Assembly: GCF_005502275.1 (NCBI RefSeq)
Contig: NZ_SWLZ01000002.1
Location: 248,001 to 312,000 of the forward strand
Length of the DNA stretch: 64,000 bases
From: Robertmurraya siralis
GTDB taxonomy: Bacteria > Bacillota > Bacilli > Bacillales > Cytobacillaceae
Reading direction: 5' to 3'
How positions within the stretch are numbered: position 1 is the stretch's first letter; every line of letters begins with the position of its first letter. Shown piece by piece: positions 25,393 to 36,474 of this stretch. A program made the position numbers and the translations under genes. The notes under the pieces were generated by a model. It had not been told where the DNA came from and did no database searches. It saw only the letters and a list, made by a program, of their open reading frames with translations.

Positions 25393-25970
25393 ACATGTCA
25401 CATCCTTTTGCAATCGTTTACATATAAAGTTAAAAAATATATTTCTAGAATAGTATCTTGATATAGAAATCATACCACGCATTATATAAAATTAAAATAA
25501 AATTTTAACAGTTACAAAAATATTTTAATAAGAGAATTTACTAAAAACCCCCTTCACACACTATTACAAGGGTTTCGTAAAAAAAAGACCATGCTCACAA
25601 AATTGTAATCATGGTCTTTATAAAAATGTAGTTGCATCTAAACTGTTTAAAATTATTATTATCCCTTTAAAGGGTTTCATTATTATTCAATTTATAAATC
25701 CTGCATGTAATCAGAAACCCAACAGCTAACTGTTTTGGGGATAACTCAAGTTCAAAGGAAACTTCAAAAGTTTATCGACCTTCCTCCTCAATTAACTTTA
25801 CAACATATTCTCATTTGGACACGAATGGGAGGATCTTTACCATTTTCTGTCCTCATAATAAACTCACCATGGGGATTCGATAAGGTCTCAGATCAACCTT
25901 CAGATTTTCACTTGACAGTAGCTTTCAACATCCTGAATCCGCCAGCTACTTTAGAGTGTCTTCAAAAAAC
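25393..25970. other. Intergenic region with one orphan terminator
   Basis: About 580 bases without a supportable gene. At 25578-25625 AAAGACCATG / CATGGTCTTT form a 10-bp stem flanked by A- and T-rich tracts, a bidirectional terminator-like hairpin with no adjacent gene. A 100-codon plus-strand reading frame from 25735 lacks a ribosome binding site and overlaps the cystine-transporter terminator, so I do not call it. The stretch 25700-25960 is less A/T-rich and may be decayed coding DNA. Confidence 0.4.
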
Positions 25971-26005
25971 ACAAAAGGGAAGGCGCTTATTTTTGCCTTC
26001 CCTTC
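25971..26005 (-). terminator. Terminator of the cystine transporter gene
   Basis: AAGGGAAGGC / GCCTTCCCTT perfect 10-bp stem, followed on the minus strand by TTGTGTTTTTT, nine bases after the stop codon. Confidence 0.85.
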
Positions 26006-26013
26006 CTCTTCTT

Positions 26014-27408
26014 TTATGCTTCGACCACTTCGTCTAAGCCACCTTTATCATTGTACACTTTTTCATCAAATTCGCCTGTAATTTTTCCAGTTAAGACACC
26101 GGATGTCATACTACCACTTACATTTAATGCTGTACGGCCCATATCAATAAGCGGTTCGACCGAAATTAATAGACCCACAATCGCTACAGGTAGGTTTAGA
26201 ACTGAAAGTACGATTAAAGAAGCAAATGTTGCTCCGCCTCCTACACCGGCAACTCCAAACGAACCGATGATAACGACAAGGATCAATGAAAGGATAAAGC
26301 CAGGATCTAGCGGGTTGATCCCGACAGTTGGTGCTACCATAACTGCCAGCATGGCCGGATAAATTCCTGCACATCCATTTTGCCCAATGGTTAAACTAAA
26401 TGGACCAACAAAATTAGCTATTCCCGGAGATACTCCAAATCCATCAGTTTGCGTTTTAATATTTAACGGTAAAGTACCTGCACTTGAGCGAGATGTGAAA
26501 GCAAAAGTTAATGCAGGCAAACCTTTTTTCACATACGTAACCGGGCTTAATTTAGCCAGACTAATCATTAATAAATGGACAAGGAACATTGCTATTAATG
26601 CCACATAAGAAGCAACGACAAATTTTCCTAAATTCACGATTGCTGCATAGTCACTAGTTGCGGCTACTTTTGTCATTAGCGCCAACACACCATATGGAGT
26701 AATACGTAAAATTAATGTTACGATGCGCATCACAATCGCATATAAAGAATCCACAATTTTGGCGAACAATTCTGCCTGTTCCGGCTGCTTTCGCCTTACA
26801 CCTAAATAAGCAATTCCAATGAATGATGCAAAAATAACGACAGCAATCGTCGATGTTGAACGGGAACCTGCTAAATCTGCAAATGGATTCGTCGGAATGA
26901 AGGACAAAATCTGCTCAGGAATTGTCATATTTTCAACTGTTGCCACTCGCTCAACGAGCGCCTCATTTCGTGCATTCTCGGCATCTCCTGCTTGCAGTTG
27001 CACGCCTTCTAAACCAAAACCAAGAGCAGCGCCGATTCCAATTGCCGCGGCAATTCCTGTTGTCACTAATAAAATCCCAATTCCGTAAAGGCTAATTTTG
27101 CCAAGATTCTTGGAAACACTCACTTTCGTAAATGCTGCAATGATCGAAATAAAAACTAGCGGCATCACAACCATCTGCAGCAAGCTAACGTATCCAGAAC
27201 CGACGATATTAAACCATTGAATCGTTGTCCCGGTTACATCTGAAGATGTGCCATATAAAAGATTGATGATAATCCCGAATAAAATACCCAGGCCAAGTCC
27301 AGCAAAAACTCGTTTAGAGAATTTCACATGTTTCTTTTGCATGATATATAAACCAACAATGAGTGCTAAAAGAATAGCGATATTCACAATAACAAGAAAT
27401 GTATTCAA
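26014..27408 (-). CDS. tcyP: Sodium/dicarboxylate-type symporter, L-cystine transporter
   Basis: Membrane symporter of 464 residues in the DAACS/SLC1 family, closest in my recollection to B. subtilis TcyP. Re-entrant loop serines are in TFAFTSRSSAGTLPLNIK, the second loop in ANFVGPFSLTIGQNGCAGIYPAM, and the cation site in GVAGVGGGATFASLIVLSVL. The start is a TTG at 27408, eight bases after AAGGAGG; an in-frame ATG at 27441 would place the SD inside the gene. The upstream region holds ACCAATAGG in an A/T-rich setting, faintly like a CymR site. Single gene with its own terminator. Confidence 0.87.
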   Translation of the reverse strand: MNTFLVIVNIAILLALIVGLYIMQKKHVKFSKRVFAGLGLGILFGIIINLLYGTSSDVTGTTIQWFNIVGSGYVSLLQMVVMPLVFISIIAAFTKVSVSKNLGKISLYGIGILLVTTGIAAAIGIGAALGFGLEGVQLQAGDAENARNEALVERVATVENMTIPEQILSFIPTNPFADLAGSRSTSTIAVVIFASFIGIAYLGVRRKQPEQAELFAKIVDSLYAIVMRIVTLILRITPYGVLALMTKVAATSDYAAIVNLGKFVVASYVALIAMFLVHLLMISLAKLSPVTYVKKGLPALTFAFTSRSSAGTLPLNIKTQTDGFGVSPGIANFVGPFSLTIGQNGCAGIYPAMLAVMVAPTVGINPLDPGFILSLILVVIIGSFGVAGVGGGATFASLIVLSVLNLPVAIVGLLISVEPLIDMGRTALNVSGSMTSGVLTGKITGEFDEKVYNDKGGLDEVVEA

Positions 27409-27525
27409 ATTGGTCTCCTCCTTAATGTTATTAAACAACATTAACTACTATAATACATTAAAACCTATTGGTAAAGTATGAATTATTTTTAAAAAAGTTT
27501 GTGAGTAATTGAATAACTCACATTA

Positions 27526-27984
27526 TTATTCCATGAAATCATCAAAATGGTTATCTGCTTTAATATGTCGGTTTTTCATTAATAATTGCCGGACGAATTC
27601 TTTCTTATTTTTTGGAGAGACAGCTATCGTCTGAAATCTAGCATAATTAATTTCAATCTTGTCTAGTGACAGGGCTGGAGCAGTAAACGGATTTCTTGCC
27701 GCTCTAATGCTTGTAATCTCGTTAATGTTAATTTCCTTTTTTATCGGCCCAAATTCAACTTTCAGAATAGATTCTTTTATCCAGTACCCTGTTTTAAACC
27801 AAATCCAGATTAATAAAGTGCCCACAAGAAATAAAAGTATAATACTAATCAAGGTTGCGACTCCTATGTCAGCTAATCGATCAGCCCCAAAGTCTAAGGA
27901 AAATATCGGTAAGAAGATAGAGACGGCACTACAAAACCAAATGATTATGCCCATCCACCAATCCTTCTTTGAAGGAAAAAACAA
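27526..27984 (-). CDS. Membrane protein with bacterial PH domain
   Basis: Small protein of 152 residues. Two transmembrane helices (about 10-30 and 38-62) are followed by a bacterial PH-like domain (about 68-150) with WIKESILKVEFGPIKKEININEITSIRAARNP and the ending FQTIAVSPKNKKEFVRQLLMKN. Function unknown for this group. It starts with TTG at 27984, preceded by AGGAGGGG. It lies 18 bases after the hydrolase gene and is likely co-transcribed with it. Confidence 0.75.
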   Translation of the reverse strand: MFFPSKKDWWMGIIIWFCSAVSIFLPIFSLDFGADRLADIGVATLISIILLFLVGTLLIWIWFKTGYWIKESILKVEFGPIKKEININEITSIRAARNPFTAPALSLDKIEINYARFQTIAVSPKNKKEFVRQLLMKNRHIKADNHFDDFME

Positions 27985-28002
27985 ATGATCCCCTCCTTTT
28001 AC

Positions 28003-28770
28003 TTAAGATGATTTTTTCTCACTTTCCTTCAATTTTACCAGAATATAATTATGAGTGTGTAAAACGATTTGGTTCCGATCATGATCCATAGAGGCAACGT
28101 GGTAGGAATTATGAAGTGTGACTACTCTCTTTTCTCTGGAACCAATCCGTTCACATATATATTCCGTATTTTCAGGTGGGACAACATGATCGATGGATGA
28201 TTTAAAGGCTAATATTGGAGTGGTGATGGTAGGCAGGAGCTCTGGTGTTTTTTTCATTAATTTTTGCAATTGATGGATTGCTTTAAGGGGAACTTTAGAA
28301 TACGTAATTTCTTGAACGCCCTCAAGCTTAATATCTGGTGCGCTCTCCTTTATATATCTCGGAGTTGATTTTCCGCTCCATTTTTCATAACTTGGTAGCG
28401 TCAGTGCTGGATTAATCAGCACGATTCCCTCTATATCATTATATTTATTTGCCAACCAAAGGGTTAAAGTGCCTCCCATTGATTGTCCTATCACAAATAC
28501 AATCGAACAATGTTCTTTTAAAATTAGATACCCCTTTTCAATTTCTGAGAACCAATCAGAGTACGTAGCATTCTCCAAATCTTGATAATGTGTACCATGC
28601 CCTGTTAATCTAGGCGCAAATACGGAATAACCTAATTCAAAAAACTTTTCTCCTAAATATTGAACACTTTGTGGTGTCCCCATAAATCCGTGTGTTAGCA
28701 ATATCCCTATCTCATTACCTTTTAGAAAAAAAGCTTCCGCTCCAGCGATAACCGGATATCTCTCCTTCAT
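28003..28770 (-). CDS. Alpha/beta hydrolase, carboxylesterase/monoacylglycerol lipase-like
   Basis: Cytoplasmic serine hydrolase of 255 residues, similar to Est30-type thermophilic Bacillus esterases. Oxyanion-hole segment LLTHGFMGTPQSVQYL near 25, nucleophile in FVIGQSMGGTLTLW (Ser at about 95), acid in KSSIDHVVPPENTEYI and catalytic His in HNSYHVASMDHD. ATG preceded by GGGAGGGAG. Likely acts on short-chain acyl esters or monoglycerides. It forms a two-gene unit with the PH-domain protein. Confidence 0.85.
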   Translation of the reverse strand: MKERYPVIAGAEAFFLKGNEIGILLTHGFMGTPQSVQYLGEKFFELGYSVFAPRLTGHGTHYQDLENATYSDWFSEIEKGYLILKEHCSIVFVIGQSMGGTLTLWLANKYNDIEGIVLINPALTLPSYEKWSGKSTPRYIKESAPDIKLEGVQEITYSKVPLKAIHQLQKLMKKTPELLPTITTPILAFKSSIDHVVPPENTEYICERIGSREKRVVTLHNSYHVASMDHDRNQIVLHTHNYILVKLKESEKKSS

Positions 28771-29308
28771 AGCGCTCCCTCCCCTGTCGGCTTTTCGAAA
28801 GTATTACCTCCGTTAATAAGTAATTCAAAGTATAAATCATATTATTCCTACCTGTCAACTTGTATTTAAAGACGTTTTTATAGCAAGAAAATAAATTCTC
28901 CTTTAATATACTGAATGTTCCATGAAATGTTATCAAATGAAGCAGTTTAATTGTTGAGTTACAACCTTTAATGAACTATTATATAAATGTAATCATTCTT
29001 CGGTAAAAATTTACCAACACCACATAAGACTATTCATTTCTATTAAATTTTTGGCTCGTTTCGTATTAAGACCAGTGTTTCACACGAGATAAGTTAAAAA
29101 TCAGCACCGACATACAAAGCCAAATTTTTCAAGTAAAACGTTCTCATTCTCAACAATTTGAGAATTTATAAACACCCATTACCGTTTACATACCTCAATT
29201 CTATCGTTATTCGCTTTTTTTATGATTCTCCTGTCCCTCGCCACTATTAGCTTTCTAATATTTTTTTATTTTATAAGGGTTATTGCTTTTCTTTTTTGAA
29301 ATAGATTA
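28771..29308. other. Long A/T-rich intergenic region upstream of katG
   Basis: Over 500 bases with no gene that I can support. It separates the divergent hydrolase and catalase-peroxidase promoters. No conserved RNA motif or repeat was recognised. Confidence 0.5.
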
Positions 29309-29342
29309 ATATAATGATTACATAATAATAATTATTATTATG
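29309..29342 (+). promoter_or_regulatory. PerR-like box and adjacent perfect palindrome in the katG promoter
   Basis: ATATAATGATTACAT at 29309-29323 matches 11 of 14 fixed positions of the PerR consensus TTATAATNATTATAA and contains a possible -10 TATAAT. Directly following, 29321-29342 is a perfect 22-base A/T palindrome (CATAATAATA and its complement), which could be a second PerR/Fur-family site. Both lie 54-87 bases before the katG start. Confidence 0.6.
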
Positions 29343-29380
29343 TTCTAGTTTCGACTAGATTCATAAATAAATATATTTAA

Positions 29381-31612
<2,232 letters not shown>

Positions 31613-31618
31613 TAATGC

Positions 31619-31657
31619 TTAAGGAACCCCTCTTGTTGCCATGAGGGGTTTCTTTTA
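31619..31657 (+). terminator. Terminator of katG
   Basis: AACCCCTC / GAGGGGTT perfect stem with a 10-base loop and TTCTTTTAAT tail. Confidence 0.88.
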
Positions 31658-31706
31658 ATATTGCCCTCACAATCCCTTCGACAATATAAGCTGCTATTTC
31701 CGCTAG

Positions 31707-32183
31707 CTACATCGAAATCGCATTTTTTGCAAGCATCATATCATTTTGAAGAAGTTTATTTAAGTCATAGGAAGGATACATCCCGTTTTGATACATGTAA
31801 TTAAAAATCCTTTCGTGACAAGCTATAGCTTGATTTAGCTGTTTTTGCAACACCTCTCTTAAAGCTGGGGTAGCCGTTTCTGTAATAGCTACTCCGTAGT
31901 TTCTTACCGCTGCTTTTGAAAAAGATAATAAATCCCCTGCTGAGAAGCTATCTGTGATCCGATATTCACTTGTTGGACCAGGATGAGGAGCATAAGGATA
32001 AAATTGAAGAAGTTCATTTAAGTTCAATTCCAGCTCTTTTATTGTTTGCAGGTAAATCCTTCTCAAATGTTGATCTTGGATATTTTTTAACCCCATTTTA
32101 ATTTTCATTAAACCGATAGATTGAAAAGCCACCAATTCATGCATTTCAAGTGTTTCATGCCAAGCTAAAGTCGCTCTGTCCAT
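31707..32183 (-). CDS. CotF-family spore coat protein
   Basis: All-helical protein of 158 residues with the coat-F pattern: an N-terminal WHETLEMHELVAFQSIGLMKIK helix and a C-terminal CHERIFNYMYQNGMYPSYDL segment in which tyrosine- and methionine-rich text follows a ferritin-like four-helix arrangement. Members localise to the spore coat or the mother cell. No sigma-E or sigma-K promoter could be fixed upstream. It stands alone, convergent with katG, and marks the host as a spore former. Confidence 0.85.
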   Translation of the reverse strand: MDRATLAWHETLEMHELVAFQSIGLMKIKMGLKNIQDQHLRRIYLQTIKELELNLNELLQFYPYAPHPGPTSEYRITDSFSAGDLLSFSKAAVRNYGVAITETATPALREVLQKQLNQAIACHERIFNYMYQNGMYPSYDLNKLLQNDMMLAKNAISM

Positions 32184-32403
32184 TTATTAATCTCTCCCTT
32201 CATTGTTTCAACGCTAGTTTATGTACAAAAAGATAATTCAGGTGCATATCCATATTAGTTTCTTTCCGTGTATAAAATAAAAGAAGGAACCTAAAAAGGC
32301 TCCTAAACCAAGTTATATACTGTAGTTCCCTTAAAAAACTTCATAGAAATACCATGAAAACATACGGTCAATAAAAAGGGGGAACTACTTGGGTCACATC
32401 GAT

Positions 32404-32670
32404 TTATTCGCATATTCCTTCCTTTTTTAAGGTGCTCTCGATAAACTCTATCGCCTCAACCTCGTCCGTCCCCGCAGTTTTAATCTTTATATGTTCTCCT
32501 GTAACTACCCCTAAGGTCATTAACCCGACTATCGATCTTAAATTTGTCTCCCTACCTTTGTATTCTAACGTTATCGTACATTTAAATTTATTTGCAGTTT
32601 GTACAAGTTTCGTAGCAGGTCTTGCGTGGAGACCGGCACGGTCGATGATTTTATACTGCCTTTCTAACAT
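32404..32670 (-). CDS. HPr-family phosphocarrier encoded in the PTS operon
   Basis: Small phosphocarrier of 88 residues. His15 in DRAGLHARPATKLV is the site phosphorylated by enzyme I, and Ser46 in TNLRSIVGLMTLGV is intact, so HPr kinase could also act on it. The ATG at 32670 has GGAG eight bases upstream; a GTG at 32679 is the alternative. It closes the IIA-IIB-IIC-IID-SIS operon, 81 bases after the SIS gene. The housekeeping ptsH normally sits with ptsI, so this is probably a dedicated paralogue. Confidence 0.88.
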   Translation of the reverse strand: MLERQYKIIDRAGLHARPATKLVQTANKFKCTITLEYKGRETNLRSIVGLMTLGVVTGEHIKIKTAGTDEVEAIEFIESTLKKEGICE

Positions 32671-32751
32671 ATTCTTCACTCCAAATCATTTCGTTACCCT
32701 CCAAGAACAAGGGTGCCAGAAATACCAGGCACCCCGCTCAAGAAAGATGTA

Positions 32752-33801
32752 TTATAGTTTTTTACTTCCAAGTTTTTTATGAAATTGAGGGTCTTTCGGG
32801 ATACTCGGATCTACACCTTTTAAACTTGGTATTTCTGCACATATTAACTGAACAGGAATAATATATTCATAGGTTCTATAGTATGGATGGTTAATAAAAT
32901 CTGCCTTGAGGTTCTGTTCATGATCGTCTATATCAGAGCCAATCACATAAATATGCTCAGTCCATTCAGAGAGTACCTCAATCATTTTTTGAACTCTTTT
33001 CTCTACTCCCGTATCAAGGATAATAATTGTTGAATCTTCATTTATCGCATTATAAATACCATGAATAAATTCTTCAAATTCATAGCCTGTTACCGGGATC
33101 CTTATCGTTTCAAGCAGCTTTAGGGCACTTTCCAACGTATCGCCGTAAATCTCACTTGTGCCAATTACCCTGATATCCTTAGCTTGTGATAGCTTTTCTT
33201 TATTCTTCTTAATCCATTGAAGAGAAGTGTCGTATATTTTAAGGAAATGATCAGCATTTTTTTCAATTGCTTTAATCTCTTGTTGATACGCTTCTTCAGA
33301 TAAAACTCCTTTTTCTCTAGCGTACTGAAAAGCAAATAATGTTAAATTTAACTTTGTACAATAGTATCCCTTTGTTTTTGCACCCGCTTTTTCATCACCG
33401 CATTCAACAGTAAGGGTAAAATCTGCTAATTCATCAATTAGCGCCTCTTTTTTACCAGCCATCGAAGCAATTTTACAGCCAGCTTCTTTTGCTAATTTCA
33501 TCGCATTATAAGTTGAATAGCTGCTACCACCTTGTGAAATTCCTATCACAAGAGTTCTAGAAGCATCACCAAGAAATGTATCCTGGTTAATGGCAAAAGG
33601 GTAGTAGACGTCAACTCGAATTTTTGTTACAGCCTGCATTAATTTTTGAGTTTGAAGCCCTGAATGATAACTTGTTCCTGAACCAGTAACAACAATTCTA
33701 TCAAAGCTCTCTTTTCTCACTTCGGCAAATAACTGATCGGCATGGCCAATGATTTCTTTCATTTTTCCTGGGGTTTCTTGCAAATAATCTTGTATTCTCA
33801 T
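32752..33801 (-). CDS. SIS-domain sugar-phosphate deglycase (fructosamine-6-P/GfrF-FrlB-like)
   Basis: Two-SIS-domain protein of 349 residues. The first domain has IVVTGSGTSYHSGLQTQKL (about 35-53) and IGISQGGSSYSTYNAMKLAKEAG; the second begins near RVIGTSEIYGDTLESALKLLE. This organisation is shared by glucosamine-6-phosphate synthase isomerase domains and by deglycases that split fructoselysine- or glucoselysine-6-phosphate. Encoded inside a mannose-family PTS operon under sigma-54 control, it most resembles the gfr arrangement, so an Amadori product phosphate is the likely substrate. Exact substrate inferred. Confidence 0.8.
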   Translation of the reverse strand: MRIQDYLQETPGKMKEIIGHADQLFAEVRKESFDRIVVTGSGTSYHSGLQTQKLMQAVTKIRVDVYYPFAINQDTFLGDASRTLVIGISQGGSSYSTYNAMKLAKEAGCKIASMAGKKEALIDELADFTLTVECGDEKAGAKTKGYYCTKLNLTLFAFQYAREKGVLSEEAYQQEIKAIEKNADHFLKIYDTSLQWIKKNKEKLSQAKDIRVIGTSEIYGDTLESALKLLETIRIPVTGYEFEEFIHGIYNAINEDSTIIILDTGVEKRVQKMIEVLSEWTEHIYVIGSDIDDHEQNLKADFINHPYYRTYEYIIPVQLICAEIPSLKGVDPSIPKDPQFHKKLGSKKL

Positions 33802-33821
33802 TATTCTAACATCCTTTCAAC

Positions 33822-34637
33822 TTATAATAATCCAATCCAATGAAGGAAAATTCCCGCAACGATAATTCCAAGAGTTAATTTTGTAATACTCACTTTCCTT
33901 TTCATTAAACCGTAGACAATGAATGTTCCTAGTAATGGCAGGGCATTCGGCAATATTTGATCGAATATATCTTGAACTACTACCTTTGCTCCATTCATAT
34001 CAAATTCAAGAGGAGTGGTTATATTTAACATTGTCGCTACCATTCCGCCAACTACAAGCAATCCAACAGTTGTAGTCATGGACATAATCTTTTCCATTAA
34101 CCCTTCCTTTTGAATTCTTTCAAGTGAATTCACCCCAACACGATATCCCATCCTTAACCCAGCTATCCTTAAAAATAGGTGAGGTATGTTATATAGAATT
34201 AAAAATAAAATTGGACCAAAAATGTTACCTTGTGTTGCAAGCGAAACACCGATACCAGCAGCGATAATGCGAAATGTTCCCCAAAAAAGCGAATCGCCGA
34301 TTCCTGCGAGCGGTCCCATTAGAGACGCCTTTACTGCATTGATTGAGTTAGAATCAAAATTTGAATCATTCGCATTTTGTTCCTCCATTGCTGCAGAGAT
34401 TCCCATAATCGTTGTGGAAACAGCAGGAGTTGTATTAAATATTTCAAGATGTCTATTAAGTGCTTTTACTTGATCATCATGTTTTTCGTACAATTTCTTA
34501 ATTACCGGAATCATTGCATAGGCATACCCTAAATTCTGCATTCGTTCGTAGTTGAAAGCTCCCTGGAGGGCAAATGATCTCCAAAATACTTGGCGTAGTT
34601 CACGTTTCGTTACTTTCTTCTGACTACTCAAAATCAA
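33822..34637 (-). CDS. PTS mannose-family IID membrane protein
   Basis: IID subunit of 271 residues with the family opening TKRELRQVFWRSFALQGAFNYERMQNLGYAYAMIPVIKKLY and the MGPLAGIGDSLFWGT motif, then hydrophobic C-terminal segments. Works with IIC as the membrane channel. A TTG start at 34637 overlaps the IIC gene by 14 bases, with GAGGGAG just upstream; a second TTG at 34631 has wider spacing. Confidence 0.9.
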   Translation of the reverse strand: MILSSQKKVTKRELRQVFWRSFALQGAFNYERMQNLGYAYAMIPVIKKLYEKHDDQVKALNRHLEIFNTTPAVSTTIMGISAAMEEQNANDSNFDSNSINAVKASLMGPLAGIGDSLFWGTFRIIAAGIGVSLATQGNIFGPILFLILYNIPHLFLRIAGLRMGYRVGVNSLERIQKEGLMEKIMSMTTTVGLLVVGGMVATMLNITTPLEFDMNGAKVVVQDIFDQILPNALPLLGTFIVYGLMKRKVSITKLTLGIIVAGIFLHWIGLL

Positions 34638-35421
34638 TCTCTCCCTCTGTTAAATTATTGTAACTCTCCTTTTCTTGATGTCCTTGATTGCCATTGTTAT
34701 TGTTTATAACGATATAGATCACCACAGCAATACACGCTCCGAATAGGGCAATCGCTGTAATATCTAAACTTGTGTAAGACGCTGCCAAAAATCCTAAGAA
34801 GAAAAATACAGCCATCTTTTTTGAGAACAGCATATCCATTAGTAAAGCAAAACCAACTACAGGTAACAGATTTCCAGCAACCTTCAAACCACCGAGAATT
34901 GTTTCCGGTACCGCTTCTATTAGGTTTTTCACTTGCTCAGCACCTAAAATGATGGCTAAAAACGTTGGAATGAACACACTGAGAAAGAAGAGTATCGGTG
35001 GAATCCACATCATCAATGTGACACCACGGAAATCTGCCTTTAAAGCAAATTTATCCGCTTTATGCATAAAATAGGTATTTATGATTCTGACTAATACACC
35101 TAAAGATTGGGCCAGTACTGCTATAGGAACTGCAAGAACTAAAGCAACCTCTGCTCCTTGACCGGAGAGTATGGCAAACGCTGTTCCTAGCACACCCCCT
35201 GTTACTACATCTGGCGGTGTTGCTGCACCAATTCCGGCTATTCCCATCCAAATTAATTCTAATTGCGCTCCTATTAAAACCCCTTGTTGAACATCTCCTA
35301 AAACCAATCCAACTAGAAATCCAGTAACGAGAGGGCGCTCCAACATCAAGACACCAAAAATGCGGCTATCCAGTATTCCAATACCAGCAATAATCCCTAA
35401 CATAATTGCCTGCGCTACCAT
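34624..35421 (-). CDS. PTS mannose-family IIC membrane protein
   Basis: IIC subunit of 265 residues with six or more membrane helices. Characteristic stretches are GVLMLERPLVTGFLVGLVLGDVQQGVLIGAQLELIWMGI and GIGAATPPDVVTGGVLGTAFAI, in which the glutamate helps form the sugar path. It ends in an asparagine-rich hydrophilic tail. Fourth-from-last gene of the operon, spaced 23 bases from IIB. Confidence 0.92.
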   Translation of the reverse strand: MVAQAIMLGIIAGIGILDSRIFGVLMLERPLVTGFLVGLVLGDVQQGVLIGAQLELIWMGIAGIGAATPPDVVTGGVLGTAFAILSGQGAEVALVLAVPIAVLAQSLGVLVRIINTYFMHKADKFALKADFRGVTLMMWIPPILFFLSVFIPTFLAIILGAEQVKNLIEAVPETILGGLKVAGNLLPVVGFALLMDMLFSKKMAVFFFLGFLAASYTSLDITAIALFGACIAVVIYIVINNNNGNQGHQEKESYNNLTEGEIDFE

Positions 35422-35444
35422 TTTCTCACCTCAATTTCTCTATT

Positions 35445-35921
35445 TTAGATTAGGTCGTCCAGTCCTTTTTTCTTATCTCGCGGCAGCATCCTAAATTCCA
35501 ATTTGACTCCTAATTTTTCCATTTCTTTAAAATTAGAAAGATCCTGCTCATCAACTGCTATTAAATCTGTTAGTTTCTTTTTTCCCTCTGCATATCGGAG
35601 TCCACCAACATTTACTTCTTTTATAACGCCGCCGGAATTTTTCACAAGAGACAAGGCATCATCCGTATTTTTTACAAGAACTAGGACATTGCTTTTTTTA
35701 GAACCAGCAAATTTTTCAACAATTTCTCCAGATTCTTTAACACCGCGAATATACAAATTTACATTGTTTGGTTTCGCAAGGTTTAGAGCCATTGCCTTCA
35801 TTTGATCCTTTTGTGCTTCATCGTTCACTACCAGAATAACGTTTACTCCAAGTGCCGAAGTCCATCCATATGCCACTTGGCCATGTATCAAACGGTCATC
35901 AATCCGTAATAATGAGATCAT
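35445..35921 (-). CDS. PTS mannose-family IIB phosphotransfer protein
   Basis: Soluble IIB subunit. Active-site histidine lies in LLRIDDRLIHGQVAYGWTSALG near residue 13-15, which takes phosphate from IIA and gives it to the sugar. The start at 35921 follows AAGGGATG and yields the canonical MISLLRID opening; a GTG at 35930 is possible. It overlaps the end of the IIA gene by 23 bases. Confidence 0.9.
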   Translation of the reverse strand: MISLLRIDDRLIHGQVAYGWTSALGVNVILVVNDEAQKDQMKAMALNLAKPNNVNLYIRGVKESGEIVEKFAGSKKSNVLVLVKNTDDALSLVKNSGGVIKEVNVGGLRYAEGKKKLTDLIAVDEQDLSNFKEMEKLGVKLEFRMLPRDKKKGLDDLI

Positions 35922-36339
35922 CGTTTGCACATCCCTTCTGCTTTTCTATAAATCTGTTAATATGAATAATTCCTTCCTGGGCCGCCGCAATACCTTGACT
36001 GATCGTTTCTTCCACACCCAGATCCGCGTCTGCTAAAATCATGGACAGCATCATTGGTAAATTTACACCTGTGATAATATCAAAATCGTCATTTTCCAGA
36101 AGTAGTTCCGTACAAATATTAGAAACACTTCCTCCAAAAATATCTGTCAATACAATAAAGTGCTCATCTTCCTTTTTGTTTTTTAATATTTTTCTTAATT
36201 CTGCTTTCGCCGTATCACCGGATTTTAATTTCGTCATTCCAAAATAAGAAACATTAGTCGACTTTCCAGCAATCATCTCCACTGTTTCAATAAATGACTT
36301 CGAAAGTTCTCCGTGAGTGGCGATTAAAAAGTGCTTCAT
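35899..36339 (-). CDS. PTS mannose-family IIA phosphotransfer protein
   Basis: Soluble IIA subunit of 146 residues. The phosphorylated His is in FLIATHGELSKSFIETVEMI (residue 9), and LTDIFGGSVSNICTELL and GVNLPMMLSMI complete the family pattern. First gene of the operon: the sigma-54 promoter lies about 45-60 bases upstream of its ATG at 36339. A longer ORF to 36399 would start inside that promoter and is rejected. Confidence 0.92.
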   Translation of the reverse strand: MKHFLIATHGELSKSFIETVEMIAGKSTNVSYFGMTKLKSGDTAKAELRKILKNKKEDEHFIVLTDIFGGSVSNICTELLLENDDFDIITGVNLPMMLSMILADADLGVEETISQGIAAAQEGIIHINRFIEKQKGCANDDLIITD

Positions 36340-36382
36340 TTCCAACCCCCATATCATTTTTTTATTTTTCAGATATTGATAA

Positions 36383-36399
36383 TGCAAAAAGCATGCCAA
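36383..36399 (-). promoter_or_regulatory. Sigma-54 (-24/-12) promoter of the mannose-family PTS operon
   Basis: On the minus strand TTGGCATG-CTTT-TTGCA fits the -24/-12 consensus TTGGCACG-N4-TTGCA with one change. The GG and GC elements are at the required spacing, the IIA start is 44 bases downstream, and the adjacent gene encodes a sigma-54 activator with GAFTGA. Confidence 0.85.
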
Positions 36400-36416
36400 C
36401 TAGTGACATGCTTTTT
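36387..36416 (-). terminator. Terminator of the LevR-type gene overlapping the sigma-54 promoter
   Basis: AAAAAGCATG and CATGCTTTTT are perfect 10-bp arms around a 10-base loop. Read on the minus strand, the 3' arm and T-run coincide with the -24 to -12 sequence. Confidence 0.65.
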
Positions 36417-36474
36417 AAAAAATAATAAATATTATCAGAATGTAGACAATTCATAAATAGATAGCCGTTTCCCT

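Noticed and set aside
25735-26037. 100-codon plus-strand frame between the serine and cystine genes
   Set aside because: No ribosome binding site, and it runs over the transporter terminator and into the antisense of its end.
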